Positions 1 through 8,596 of a stretch of 64,000 nucleotides of DNA are shown in pieces (the stretch's first letter is position 1; each line of letters opens with the position of its first letter). The translations under genes and the position numbers were made by a program. The notes beneath the pieces were generated by a model. It did not search any database. It saw nothing but the letters and a program-made list of their open reading frames with translations, and was not told the origin of the DNA. The DNA is from Micromonospora sp. NBC_01740 (lineage in GTDB: Bacteria; Actinomycetota; Actinomycetes; Mycobacteriales; Micromonosporaceae): assembly GCF_035920365.1 (NCBI RefSeq), contig NZ_CP109150.1:2418001-2482000 (forward strand). The letters are read 5' to 3'.

Positions 1-519
1 AACGACTGGCAGGACCCGGCGACGCTGGCCGACGAGCCGGAGATGCTCCCGGGCGAGGGCTGGCGTTGGCAGGGGCCGTCGACGGTGGTCGAGGGGCGCA
101 CCTGGGGCGGCAACCTGGAGATCCTGCACTGGCTGCTGGCCGCCGACCGGGTCCCTGACGCCGGGGACCTGGCCGGATCGGTGCTGATGGTCGAGACCTC
201 CGAGGAGTTGCCCCCGGCCACCGAGGTGTTCCGGATCCTGCGCAACATGGGGGAGCGCGGTCTGCTCGCCGGCTTCCCGGCGGTCCTCGTCGGCCGGCCG
301 AAGGCGTGGGACTTCACCCGGCAGCACACCCCCGACGAGCGGCGGGACTGGGCGGAGGCGCAGCGGGAGGCGGTCACCCGGGCGCTGGCCGCCTATTGCC
401 CCGACGCGGTGGTGGTCTTCGACGTCGACCTCGGCCACACCGACCCGCAGCTGATCGTCCCGTACGGCGGCGAGATCCGCATCGACGCGACCACCCGACA
501 CATCTCGGTCCGCTACTGA
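1..519 (+). CDS. LD-carboxypeptidase (S66 family), 3' part
   Basis: The reading frame is open from base 1, so the gene begins outside the window; about 172 C-terminal residues are present. S66 serine peptidases cleave L,D bonds in muropeptides or process microcin C7-type toxins (LdcA/MccF). The fragment shows the family's WRW...VVEG...GGNLEILHWLL block, a VETSEE stretch that should hold the catalytic Glu, and GHTDPQ, which holds the catalytic His. The nucleophile Ser lies upstream and cannot be checked. The exact substrate cannot be told from this half. The gene is followed by a strong hairpin and a convergent gene. Confidence 0.85.
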   Translation, partial: NDWQDPATLADEPEMLPGEGWRWQGPSTVVEGRTWGGNLEILHWLLAADRVPDAGDLAGSVLMVETSEELPPATEVFRILRNMGERGLLAGFPAVLVGRPKAWDFTRQHTPDERRDWAEAQREAVTRALAAYCPDAVVVFDVDLGHTDPQLIVPYGGEIRIDATTRHISVRY

Positions 520-555
520 CCCACCCTCGCCTTGGCGTGCGTGCGGGCGCCCCGG

Positions 556-612
556 TGATCAGGACGCCATGGACGTTAACTGGCCGTTTTAAGGTCCATG
601 GCGTCCTGATCA
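556..612. repeat. Perfect 19-bp inverted repeat, probable bidirectional terminator
   Basis: Arms 556-574 (TGATCAGGACGCCATGGAC) and 594-612 are perfect reverse complements around a 19-base loop. It lies between the convergent LD-carboxypeptidase and DUF559 genes, and the right arm contains the DUF559 stop codon (610-612). There is no T-tract, but both transcripts would carry the same long hairpin. The GATC-bearing ends resemble those of a second palindrome at 32553-32631, so it may instead be a dispersed palindromic element. Confidence 0.75.
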
Positions 613-1529
613 GCATTGGCCGGGGCGGCGTTCCTGGATTGCGGCAGTCACCAGCCGGACAATTCGGGCGGGGTGCCGCAGTGCGTCGTCCGCGGTGAAG
701 CGCAGCACCAACCAGCCCGCCGCGCGGAGTGCGTTGAGCCGAGCCACGTCGCGCTGGAAGTGGGTGCGTTCCCGGTGGTGGTCACCCTCGTACTCGATGG
801 CGATTCGCCACCGGGGGTAGGCGAGGTCGACGCGACCGAGGAAGACGCGTCCCCGGTGCGGGTGGGTGCCGTACACGTCGTGCTGCGCGGTCAGGGGTGG
901 CAGACCGGCGTCGTGCAGGACGAGCCGGAGCCGGGTCTCCATGGGGGACTCGCTCAGCGGCTCGGCCAGCGTGAGCACCTCCCGCAGTTGGGCGGTGCCG
1001 GGCCAGCCGTTGTGCGTGTCCAGGTAGCTGCCCAACGCCGGGAGCTTGACCACCCGCCGATGCAGCAGCGCGTCCACCGCGACGAGCGCGTCCGTCCGGG
1101 GCAACTGCCGCCCGAGGTCGAAGGCCGTGCGACGCCGGTGGTGACCGGCAAGCCGGCGAAGCGGGTGATCTCCCGGGCGGAGAACGACCGTTGGTCGACC
1201 GACACACGCCGAGTGGAGCGTCGGTGGGCCGTCGCCGGGAGCGTGACGAAGACCGGGCTCGCGTGTGGGAGGAGTTCCACGCCCCACAGGAATGCCGCGC
1301 TGAGACCGCTGATGGCGGCCCCCGCCGGCAGGGCGAGGGCAACGGCGTCGCACCACATCCGGTGGTCGTTCTCACGGTAACCGTCGACGTGGACGTAGAT
1401 GTCGGGCAGCAGCCGGCACCAGGACGGCCCACGGAGCATCCGCCACGTGACCAGGCCGGCGGCGACGGCCCAACTGCCGGAGAACGGGAGGAACGCCAAC
1501 TCTCTGGGGACGCGCGGTGCCCGTGACAT
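610..1529 (-). pseudogene. DUF559 (PD-(D/E)XK-like) endonuclease-domain protein, frameshifted
   Basis: Two minus-strand frames together make one typical actinomycete DUF559 protein of about 305 residues. The N-terminal half starts at ATG 1527-1529 (MSRAPRVPRELAFLPFSGSW) and runs to about GLPVTTGV. The C-terminal half continues one frame away with RTAFDLGRQLP and ends with the DUF559 core (FLGRVDLAYPRWRIAIEYEGDHH, then an FQRD...RLNALRAAGW block). The switch is near 1128-1134, where one missing base (GTCGC in place of expected GTCCGC on the coding strand) would explain it. In this family the nuclease-like domain resembles very-short-patch repair enzymes and the N-terminus AbiEi-type antitoxins; the role is unknown. 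A sequencing error cannot be excluded. Confidence 0.75.
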
Positions 1530-1611
1530 TCCGGCAGCCTGCTGTCACAGCCCGCCCGCGCGCCGACCCGAAGGTTGATCCCGGGCTGTCGACGTGGCCC
1601 TCGGTCGTCGA

Positions 1612-2532
1612 TCAGGTGGGATTGAGGACCGCGAACGCCCGTACCGGGAAGGTGCCCATGCCGGCCACCATCGGTGGGGCGGCCGTGAACCGGAAGCCGG
1701 TCGGGGGCAGCGCGTCGAGCCCGGTCAGGTGCTCCACGATCGGGACGCCGGCGGCCAGCAGGGCGCTGTGCGCCGGTCGTTCGCCGGCCGCCGCCGGGCT
1801 CATGTCGTCGATGTTGATCGAGTCGATGCCGACCAGGGCGGCGCCCGCGTCGACCAGGGCCCGGGCGCCGTCGCCGGTGAGGTAGGGCGCCTCCGGCGCG
1901 CCGTACCGGTCCGTGCCGAAGTGCGCCGACCAGCCCGTGTGCAGCAGCACCGCGTGCCCGGCGACGTCGTACGGTGCCAGCAGCAGCCGGTCCACCGCGC
2001 GGGTGCCGGCCGGTACCCGGACCACGACGCCGGGCAGGTCGGCGAGGCGGTCCAGCGGGGTGCCGGCGAGGTCGGCGCCGTCGGCGAAGCGGTGGGCGGG
2101 CGTGTCCAGGTACGTGCCGGTGTTGGCGATCATGTCGATCCGCCCCACCTGGAACTCGGTGCCGGGGGCGTAGTTGGCGCGGGACGCCTCCCGGGTCAGC
2201 CATTCGGTGATCCGTGGCGCCGGCCAGCCCGGCAGGGTGGTCATGCCGTCGGTGACGACGTGGCTCAACTCGACCAGCCGTCGCCGGGAACTGTCCCCCG
2301 GGCCGGCGGCCACACCCCGGCCGCCCTTGTGCGGCTCCTCGATGATCGTCCGGCCGGTGATCCGTACCTCGGCCACCATCAGCAGCCCGAGGTGCCGGAC
2401 GAACAGCGCCGCCAATTCGTCGTCGGCGATGTCGCGGCCGGGAATGTCCAGACGGAACCCGTCCGTCCGCAGCCCGCCGCCGTTGGCGAAGGTGACCTCC
2501 GCGTCGAACTGTGCCCGCCACTGGTTGCCCAT
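1612..2532 (-). CDS. Cyclase-family (kynurenine formamidase-like) hydrolase with N-terminal extension
   Basis: 306 residues. Residues from about 90 on form a cyclase/kynurenine formamidase-like domain, a family of metal hydrolases acting on amides or lactones. The usual metal motif HxGTHxDxPxH appears as NTGTYLDTPAH, keeping the Asp and last His but replacing the first two His by Asn and Tyr. A C-terminal PIVEHLTGLDALP segment is as in the family. The first ~70 residues (FDAEVTFANGGGLRTDGFRLDIPG) form a separate small domain found fused to such enzymes in actinomycetes. It stands alone between the DUF559 remnant and an AraC gene. Substrate unknown; the altered motif makes activity uncertain. 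Confidence 0.75.
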   Translation of the reverse strand: MGNQWRAQFDAEVTFANGGGLRTDGFRLDIPGRDIADDELAALFVRHLGLLMVAEVRITGRTIIEEPHKGGRGVAAGPGDSSRRRLVELSHVVTDGMTTLPGWPAPRITEWLTREASRANYAPGTEFQVGRIDMIANTGTYLDTPAHRFADGADLAGTPLDRLADLPGVVVRVPAGTRAVDRLLLAPYDVAGHAVLLHTGWSAHFGTDRYGAPEAPYLTGDGARALVDAGAALVGIDSINIDDMSPAAAGERPAHSALLAAGVPIVEHLTGLDALPPTGFRFTAAPPMVAGMGTFPVRAFAVLNPT

Positions 2533-2819
2533 CAGCGCAGCCGATCACGGCCGGCCACCCCCGTCAAGATCCTTCGAACGGGCCGCCCCGTGCCCACCGG
2601 AGTGCCATACAGGGGGGGGTGTACGGCACCACCGGCGGGCGGCGACGGCGCCTCGCCGTCGCCGAGGTCGCAGCCGGTTGGAGCTGCGGGCCTCCCCGAA
2701 CAGGTCCGCGCACCCCGCGACCGCCGATCCGGCGGCTCGATCCCGGCTGACGGATTCCATCTTCGGCCGCCGGGCGGTCCGGGTCTTGAACATCGATGCT
2801 CGATTGACCGCCAACTCAG

Positions 2820-2945
2820 AACCCCGCCTCCGACCCGACCCGGTCCGATCCGGCCCGACCAGCCCGACCCAACCCGACCCGGCCGACCCAACCCGACGAC
2901 CCGACCCAGCCGCCCGACCGACCCAGCCGCCCGACCCGGTCCAAA
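2820..2945. repeat. Degenerate CCGAC/CCCAA pentamer-rich tract
   Basis: Within the 444-base gap 2533-2976 the plus strand becomes an almost G-poor run of short units such as CCCGA, CCCAA and CCGAC in irregular tandem. It begins just beyond the AraC stop codon. The rest of the gap (2533-2819) shows no convincing gene, promoter or RNA. Slippage-derived low-complexity DNA is the simplest reading. Confidence 0.6.
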
Positions 2946-2976
2946 CGCAGGGACAGCGGCTGGGGATGCGGTGGGG

Positions 2977-3876
2977 TCAGGTCCGTCGGGTTTGGGTGAG
3001 GAGTCGGCGCAGGTGGGCCGGGGGGTGGCCGACGTGGTCCCGGACCACGCGGGTGAGGTGGGCCTGGTCGGCGAAGCCGTGCTCCGCCGCCACCGCGCGC
3101 AGCGGCCGCTCGTCCGACTCGGCGAGGGTGTCCAGCACCGCCCGGACCCGCAGCCGGTTGCGGTAGGCGGTGAGGCTGCTGCCGGTGACCCGGTGGAACA
3201 CCCGGCTCAGGTGGTGCGGGGAGGCGCCCACCTCGCGGGCCACCTCGTCGAGGCTGAGCGAGTAGTCGCCGGCGGTGAGCACCTCGCGGGCCCGGTCGGC
3301 CAGGCGACGGTGGGCGGCCTGGGTGGCGGGTCGCCGGCTGACCGCGCGTGCCAGGTCCGTCCCCGGCTCGTCCCGGGCACCGGTACGGCTGAGCACCTCG
3401 TCGAGGAAGCGGTGCAGCCGTTCCGCCATCTCGAAGCGGTCCAGCCCTCGACGGAACTCCGCGATGAGCATCCGGTGTGCCAGGTCGAGCGCCGCGTCGG
3501 AGGTGCCCTCCCAGCCGGCGGTCTCCAGCCAGCGGGTCCCGTCCGGGCGTTCGGCCAGCACCGCCGGGTCGACCTCCAGGCAGGTGTACGAGTCGCCGCA
3601 GCCCAGCGGGTGGGACACGGACATCTCGTCGCCCGGCCGGGTGAGCAGCACCGAGGTGGCGTCCGAGAACGCCGTACGACCGTTGAGTCGCCGCCGGTAC
3701 GCCCCCGACCGCCCGAGAATGAGGTTGTAGTTCAGCTCGATGGCCGGTGTCGTCCAGCCGTGGCTCTCGACGATGCAGCGGACCTCGTAGATGAGGATCC
3801 CGTCCGGGTGACCCAGCATCCGCCACCGGGCCGGCGTGGTCTTCCGGCGTGGATCGCTGCCGGTTCCCTCAGGCAT
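2977..3876 (-). CDS. AraC-family transcriptional regulator
   Basis: 299 residues from the ATG at 3874-3876, chosen because a GGGGGGAGA Shine-Dalgarno lies just upstream; a longer frame to 3921 lacks such a site. The N-terminal half is a cupin-like sensor region (GHPDGILIYEVRCIVESHGW...). The last ~100 residues hold two helix-turn-helix motifs typical of AraC/XylS: LSLDEVAREVGASPHHLSRVF and LRAVAAEHGFADQAHLTRV. It is divergent from mfd and has no obvious target next to it, so its effector and regulon are unknown. Confidence 0.88.
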   Translation of the reverse strand: MPEGTGSDPRRKTTPARWRMLGHPDGILIYEVRCIVESHGWTTPAIELNYNLILGRSGAYRRRLNGRTAFSDATSVLLTRPGDEMSVSHPLGCGDSYTCLEVDPAVLAERPDGTRWLETAGWEGTSDAALDLAHRMLIAEFRRGLDRFEMAERLHRFLDEVLSRTGARDEPGTDLARAVSRRPATQAAHRRLADRAREVLTAGDYSLSLDEVAREVGASPHHLSRVFHRVTGSSLTAYRNRLRVRAVLDTLAESDERPLRAVAAEHGFADQAHLTRVVRDHVGHPPAHLRRLLTQTRRT

Positions 3877-4027
3877 CCGTTCTCCCCCCGGGTGGCCCTG
3901 CGCCGATTGTCGACGATCCAACCTACGCGGGGGTGGTTCGTCCGACCGGAGAGATAGTGTCGACCGGTGGCCCCCCGTCCAGCCGGACGAGGGGTGATCG
4001 TCGTGTCCTCCCGCTGGAAGTGATCAC

Positions 4028-7000
4028 ATGCTCACCGGTCTGTTCTCCGCCGCCCTGGCCGACCCGGGGCTGGCCCGGGCACGTGACCTGGCGCGCTCCG
4101 GTGCCGCGCAGGTCGACGGCCTCGACATCACCGCCCCGCCCGCGCTGCGCCCGTTCGCGGTCGCCGCAGTCGCCGCCGACCAGGCCGGCGACGGCGGGCC
4201 GGGCGGCGGCGCGGGCCGTCCGGTGCTCGCCGTGACCGCCACCACGCGGGAGGCCGACGACCTGGCCGCCGCGCTGGGCAGCCTGCTCCCGCCCGAGCAG
4301 GTGACGGTCTTCCCGTCATGGGAGACGCTGCCGCACGAGCGCCTGTCGCCCCGCTCCGACACGGTCGGCCGTCGGCTGGCCGTGCTGCGCCGGCTCGCGC
4401 ACCCCGGTTCGGCTGACGCGCACGGTCGCACCGGCCCGCTGCGGGTGGTCGTGGCGCCCGTCCGGTCGCTGCTGCAACCGCAGCTCAAGGGGCTCGGCGA
4501 CCTGGAGCCGGTGCAGCTCGCCGCCGGGCAGGAGGCCGACCTGGAGGAGGTCGCCCGCCGGTTGACCGACATGGCGTACGGGCGGGTCGACCTGGTCACC
4601 AAGCGGGGCGAGTTCGCCGTGCGCGGCGGCATCCTCGACATCTTCCCGCCCACCGACGAGCATCCGTCGCGGGTCGAGTTCTGGGGCGACGAGGTGGAGG
4701 AGATCCGCACCTTCGCCGTCGCCGACCAGCGCACCATCGAGCAGGTGCCGCAGCTGTGGGCGCCGCCGTGCCGGGAGCTGCTGCTCACCCCGTCGGTGCG
4801 CAAGCGGGCCGCCGCCCTCGCCGAGGAGCACCCGGAGCTGGCGGAGATCCTCGACAAGCTGGCCGAGGGCATCCCGGTGGAGGGCATGGAGTCCCTGGCC
4901 CCGGCGCTGATCGGCGCCGACTCGATGGAGCTGCTGCTGGACGCCATGCCGGCCGGCACCCACGTGCTCCTGTGCGACCCGGAGCGGATCCGCACCCGGG
5001 CGCACGACCTGGTGCGTACCTCCGACGAGTTCCTCCAGGCGAGCTGGGCCGCGGCCGCCGTCGGTGGCCAGGCCCCCGTCGACCTCGGCGCCGCCGCCTT
5101 CCGGACCCTGGGCGACGTACGCGCCGTCGCGGCGAAGCTGCGCCAGCCCTGGTGGACGCTGTCGCCGTTCGGGCTCGTGGAGGCCGAGGCCGCCCCGGCG
5201 CGGCAGCCCTGGGAGGACGGGCCGGAGGCGTACGACGTCACTCCCGACGACGCGATCGCGGTGACCCTCTCCGCGCAGCCGGCCCCGCTCTACCACGGCG
5301 AGACCGCCCGGGTGGTCGAAGACCTCAAGCGCTGGACCGGCGAGGGCTGGTCGGTCGCGCTGGTCTTCGAGGGGCACGGCCCCGCCCAGCGGGCGGTCGA
5401 GGTGCTCCGCGACGCGGGCCTCGGCGCGCGGCTGACCGAGGAGATCCCGACCGCGCCCGCCCCCGGCGAGGTGCTGGTCGCCTGCGGCAGCCTGACCGGC
5501 GGCTTCGTCGACGAGGCGTCCAGGTTCGTGCTGCTCACCGGCAACGACGTCACCGGCGGGCGGGGCACCTCGACCCGCGACATGCGCAAGATGCCGAGCC
5601 GACGGCGCAACACCATCGACCCCCTGGAGCTCAAGGCCGGCGACCACGTCGTGCACGAGCAGCACGGCATCGGCCGCTATGTCGAGCTGGTGCAGCGCAC
5701 CGTCAACGGGGCGTCGCGGGAATACCTGGTCATCGAGTACGCCCCGAGCAAGCGTGGCCAGCCCGGGGACCGGCTCTTCGTCCCCACCGACCAGCTCGAC
5801 CAGCTCTCCCGCTACGTCGGCGGCGAGCAGCCCACCCTGCACAAGATGGGCGGCTCGGACTGGCAGAAGTCCAAGGCCCGGGCCCGCAAGGCGGTCAGGG
5901 AGATCGCCGCCCAGCTCATCCAGCTCTACGCGGCCCGCAAGGCGTCCAAGGGGCACAACTTCGGCCCCGACACGCCGTGGCAGCGGGAGCTGGAGGACGC
6001 CTTCCCGTGGCAGGAGACGCCGGACCAGCTCGCCGCGATCGAGGAGGTCAAGCGGGACATGGAGCAGACCGTCCCGATGGACCGGCTGATCTGCGGCGAC
6101 GTCGGCTACGGCAAGACGGAGATCGCCGTCCGGGCGGCGTTCAAGGCGGTGCAGGACGGCAAGCAGGTGGCGGTGCTGGTGCCCACCACGCTGCTGGTGC
6201 AGCAGCACTACAACACGTTTGCCGAGCGGATGAGCCAGTTCCCGGTGACCATCCGGCAGCTCTCCCGCTTCCAGACGCCGAAGGAGGCGGAGCAGGCCCT
6301 GGAGATGGCCGCCGCGGGCACCGCCGACATCGTCATCGGCACCCACCGGCTGCTCCAGGCGGCCACCCGGTTCAAGTCGCTCGGCCTGGTCATCGTCGAC
6401 GAGGAGCAGCGCTTCGGCGTAGAGCACAAGGAGCACCTGAAGACGATGCGCGCCTCGGTCGACGTGCTGAGCATGTCGGCCACGCCGATCCCGCGCACGC
6501 TGGAGATGGCGATCACCGGCATCCGGGAGATGTCGACAATCGCCACCCCGCCGGAGGAGCGGCACCCGGTGCTCACCTTCGTCGGTGCGCACGACGAGCG
6601 GCAGGTGGCCGCCTCCATCCACCGCGAGCTGCTCCGCGACGGGCAGGTCTTCTACCTGCACAACCGGGTCGAGTCGATCGACCGGACGGCCCGGAAGCTG
6701 CGCGAGCTGGTGCCCGAGGCGCGGGTCGCGGTGGCGCACGGCCAGATGGGCGAGGAGGCCCTGGAAAAGGTCATGGTCGGCTTCTGGGAGAAGGAGTTCG
6801 ACGTGCTGGTCTGCACCACGATCGTGGAGTCCGGCATCGACATCCCCAACGCCAACACCCTGATCGTGGAGCGGGCCGACCTGCTCGGCCTGGCCCAGCT
6901 GCACCAGATCCGCGGCCGGGTCGGCCGGGGCCGGGAGCGGGCGTACGCCTACTTCCTCTACCCGCCGGAGAAGCCGCTCACCGAGCACGCCCACGAGCGG

Positions 7001-7678
7001 CTGGCGACCATCGCCCAGCACACCGAGCTGGGCGCCGGCATGTACGTGGCGATGAAGGACCTGGAGATCCGGGGCGCCGGCAACCTGCTCGGCGGCGAGC
7101 AGTCCGGGCACATCGAGGGCGTCGGCTTCGACCTGTACGTGCGGATGGTCGGCGAGGCGGTCTCCGCGTTCAAGGGCGAGCGCCCGGAGGAGGAGACCGA
7201 GGTCAAGGTCGACCTGCCGGTCGACGCCCACCTGCCGCACGACTACGTCGCCGTGGAGCGGCTGCGCCTGGAGATGTACCGCAAGCTCGCCGAGGCCCGC
7301 GACGCCGACCGGCTGCGCGAGGTGGTGGCCGAGATGACCGACCGCTACGGCGAGCCGCCCGCGCCGGTGCAGAACCTCGTCGCCGTGGCCCGGTTCCGGC
7401 TGCTGGCCCGCCGCTACGGCCTGACCGACGTCTCCATGCAGGGCAAGCACATCCGGTTCGGTCCGCTGCCGCTGCCCGACTCGAAGCAGCTGCGGCTCAA
7501 GCGCTACCACCCCGACTCGGTCTACAAGCAGGCGCTCGACCAGGTCAGCGTGCCCCGGCCCAGCACCCGGCGGGTGGGCGGCGAGCCGCTGCGCGACCAG
7601 GCCCTGCTGGAGTGGTGCGCCCAGTTGCTCAAGGACGTCCTGGGCGAGCCGGCGACGGCGGGAGCCGCCGCGCGGTGA
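4028..7678 (+). CDS. mfd: Transcription-repair coupling factor Mfd
   Basis: 1216 residues, the usual actinobacterial length. Mfd removes RNA polymerase stalled at DNA lesions and recruits UvrAB. In order: UvrB-like region (residues ~1-330), RNA-polymerase-interacting CarD-like domain at ~537 (GDHVVHEQHGIGRYVEL), RecG-type helicase with Walker A GDVGYGKTE (~690) and DEEQ box (~790), helicase motifs TTIVESGIDIPNANT (~930) and QIRGRVGRGRERAYAYF, and a C-terminal TRCF domain that masks the UvrA-binding surface. The ATG at 4028 follows CTGGAAG. The downstream lipoprotein and mazG form the conserved actinobacterial neighbourhood. Confidence 0.98.
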   Translation: MLTGLFSAALADPGLARARDLARSGAAQVDGLDITAPPALRPFAVAAVAADQAGDGGPGGGAGRPVLAVTATTREADDLAAALGSLLPPEQVTVFPSWETLPHERLSPRSDTVGRRLAVLRRLAHPGSADAHGRTGPLRVVVAPVRSLLQPQLKGLGDLEPVQLAAGQEADLEEVARRLTDMAYGRVDLVTKRGEFAVRGGILDIFPPTDEHPSRVEFWGDEVEEIRTFAVADQRTIEQVPQLWAPPCRELLLTPSVRKRAAALAEEHPELAEILDKLAEGIPVEGMESLAPALIGADSMELLLDAMPAGTHVLLCDPERIRTRAHDLVRTSDEFLQASWAAAAVGGQAPVDLGAAAFRTLGDVRAVAAKLRQPWWTLSPFGLVEAEAAPARQPWEDGPEAYDVTPDDAIAVTLSAQPAPLYHGETARVVEDLKRWTGEGWSVALVFEGHGPAQRAVEVLRDAGLGARLTEEIPTAPAPGEVLVACGSLTGGFVDEASRFVLLTGNDVTGGRGTSTRDMRKMPSRRRNTIDPLELKAGDHVVHEQHGIGRYVELVQRTVNGASREYLVIEYAPSKRGQPGDRLFVPTDQLDQLSRYVGGEQPTLHKMGGSDWQKSKARARKAVREIAAQLIQLYAARKASKGHNFGPDTPWQRELEDAFPWQETPDQLAAIEEVKRDMEQTVPMDRLICGDVGYGKTEIAVRAAFKAVQDGKQVAVLVPTTLLVQQHYNTFAERMSQFPVTIRQLSRFQTPKEAEQALEMAAAGTADIVIGTHRLLQAATRFKSLGLVIVDEEQRFGVEHKEHLKTMRASVDVLSMSATPIPRTLEMAITGIREMSTIATPPEERHPVLTFVGAHDERQVAASIHRELLRDGQVFYLHNRVESIDRTARKLRELVPEARVAVAHGQMGEEALEKVMVGFWEKEFDVLVCTTIVESGIDIPNANTLIVERADLLGLAQLHQIRGRVGRGRERAYAYFLYPPEKPLTEHAHERLATIAQHTELGAGMYVAMKDLEIRGAGNLLGGEQSGHIEGVGFDLYVRMVGEAVSAFKGERPEEETEVKVDLPVDAHLPHDYVAVERLRLEMYRKLAEARDADRLREVVAEMTDRYGEPPAPVQNLVAVARFRLLARRYGLTDVSMQGKHIRFGPLPLPDSKQLRLKRYHPDSVYKQALDQVSVPRPSTRRVGGEPLRDQALLEWCAQLLKDVLGEPATAGAAAR

Positions 7679-7814
7679 GTGGCGGTCGACGATGGCTGAC
7701 CGGCAGCCGGCGGGTGAGCAGGGGGTGGGGACCCGGGCGCGCGCGGGGCGGGCGCGCGGGGAGACCGGTGGGCGGTGTCACGGCGGCCCCGGGCGGCATG
7801 AGAGAGTGACCGAC

Positions 7815-8594
7815 ATGCGTGCTCGCCGTCTTGTCGCCGTCGCCAGCGTGGCGCTCGGCCTCGTCGCCCTCTCCGGTTGCCGTGCCGAGCCCGGTGTCGC
7901 CGCCTACGTCGGTGACCTGCGGATCACCGAGGATGCCGTCACCGGGATCGTCGACGACCTGCGGGCGAAGAACCCGATGCCGACCGGGCAGCCCGAGGCG
8001 CCCGAGGCGCCCGAGGGGCAGCCCCCGGCGCAGGTGCCGCAGCTGCCCGACCGCGGCCAGATCGTCAGCATGCTCGTGTTGACCGAGGTCTGCGAGCGGC
8101 TCTCCGCGGACAAGAACTACCAGCCGCGCGGGCAGGTCGCGCCGGAGCAGGTCGCCCAGCAGTTGCGCCTGTCGCCCGACACCGGCTATGTGCGCCAGTC
8201 CGCCGAGCTCTACAACTGCCTGTCGGGGGTGCCGACCGGGGCACCGGCCGAGCCGACCGCGCAGGATCTGGCGGACGTGGTGGCGGCGGGCCGCAAGGCG
8301 GGCGCCATCCCGGCCGACGTGCCCGACGAGGCGGCCGCCCGCCAGCTCGACGGCGAGCAGTTGCGCGGCGCGCTGGCCACCCGCAAGTCGCTGGCCGACG
8401 CGGTCGCCGCGTACGACGTGACGGTCAACCCCCGCTACCGCCCGCTGGAGTTCCCCGTGCTGAGCTTCTCCGGCAACGCGCCGGCGGTGAGCGTGCCGCT
8501 GGGCGAGGCCGGCTCCAACGGGGTCACCGACGTCTCCACCCCGGATCCGCTGCCCACCGTCGTGCCCGAGGCGGCCGGCGAGACCCACAGCTGA
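7815..8594 (+). CDS. SurA-like N-terminal-domain lipoprotein
   Basis: 259 residues from ATG 7815, preceded by GAGAG; longer in-frame starts would place the signal peptide internally. The N-terminus RARRLVAVASVALGLVALSGC is a lipoprotein signal with lipobox LSGC, so the protein should be anchored outside the membrane. The following AYVGDLRITEDAVTGIVDDL resembles the first helices of SurA/PrsA chaperones, but no parvulin domain follows. It sits between mfd and mazG, a constant position in actinobacteria, and ends 2 bases before the mazG start. Function unproven; a folding or envelope role is an inference. Confidence 0.8.
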   Translation: MRARRLVAVASVALGLVALSGCRAEPGVAAYVGDLRITEDAVTGIVDDLRAKNPMPTGQPEAPEAPEGQPPAQVPQLPDRGQIVSMLVLTEVCERLSADKNYQPRGQVAPEQVAQQLRLSPDTGYVRQSAELYNCLSGVPTGAPAEPTAQDLADVVAAGRKAGAIPADVPDEAAARQLDGEQLRGALATRKSLADAVAAYDVTVNPRYRPLEFPVLSFSGNAPAVSVPLGEAGSNGVTDVSTPDPLPTVVPEAAGETHS

Positions 8595-8596
8595 GC

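Noticed and set aside
4316..7510. Very long open frames antisense to mfd and other housekeeping genes
   Set aside because: They mirror the high G/C third-position bias of the real genes; composition is Arg/Gly/Ala/Pro-rich with no family motif or ribosome site.
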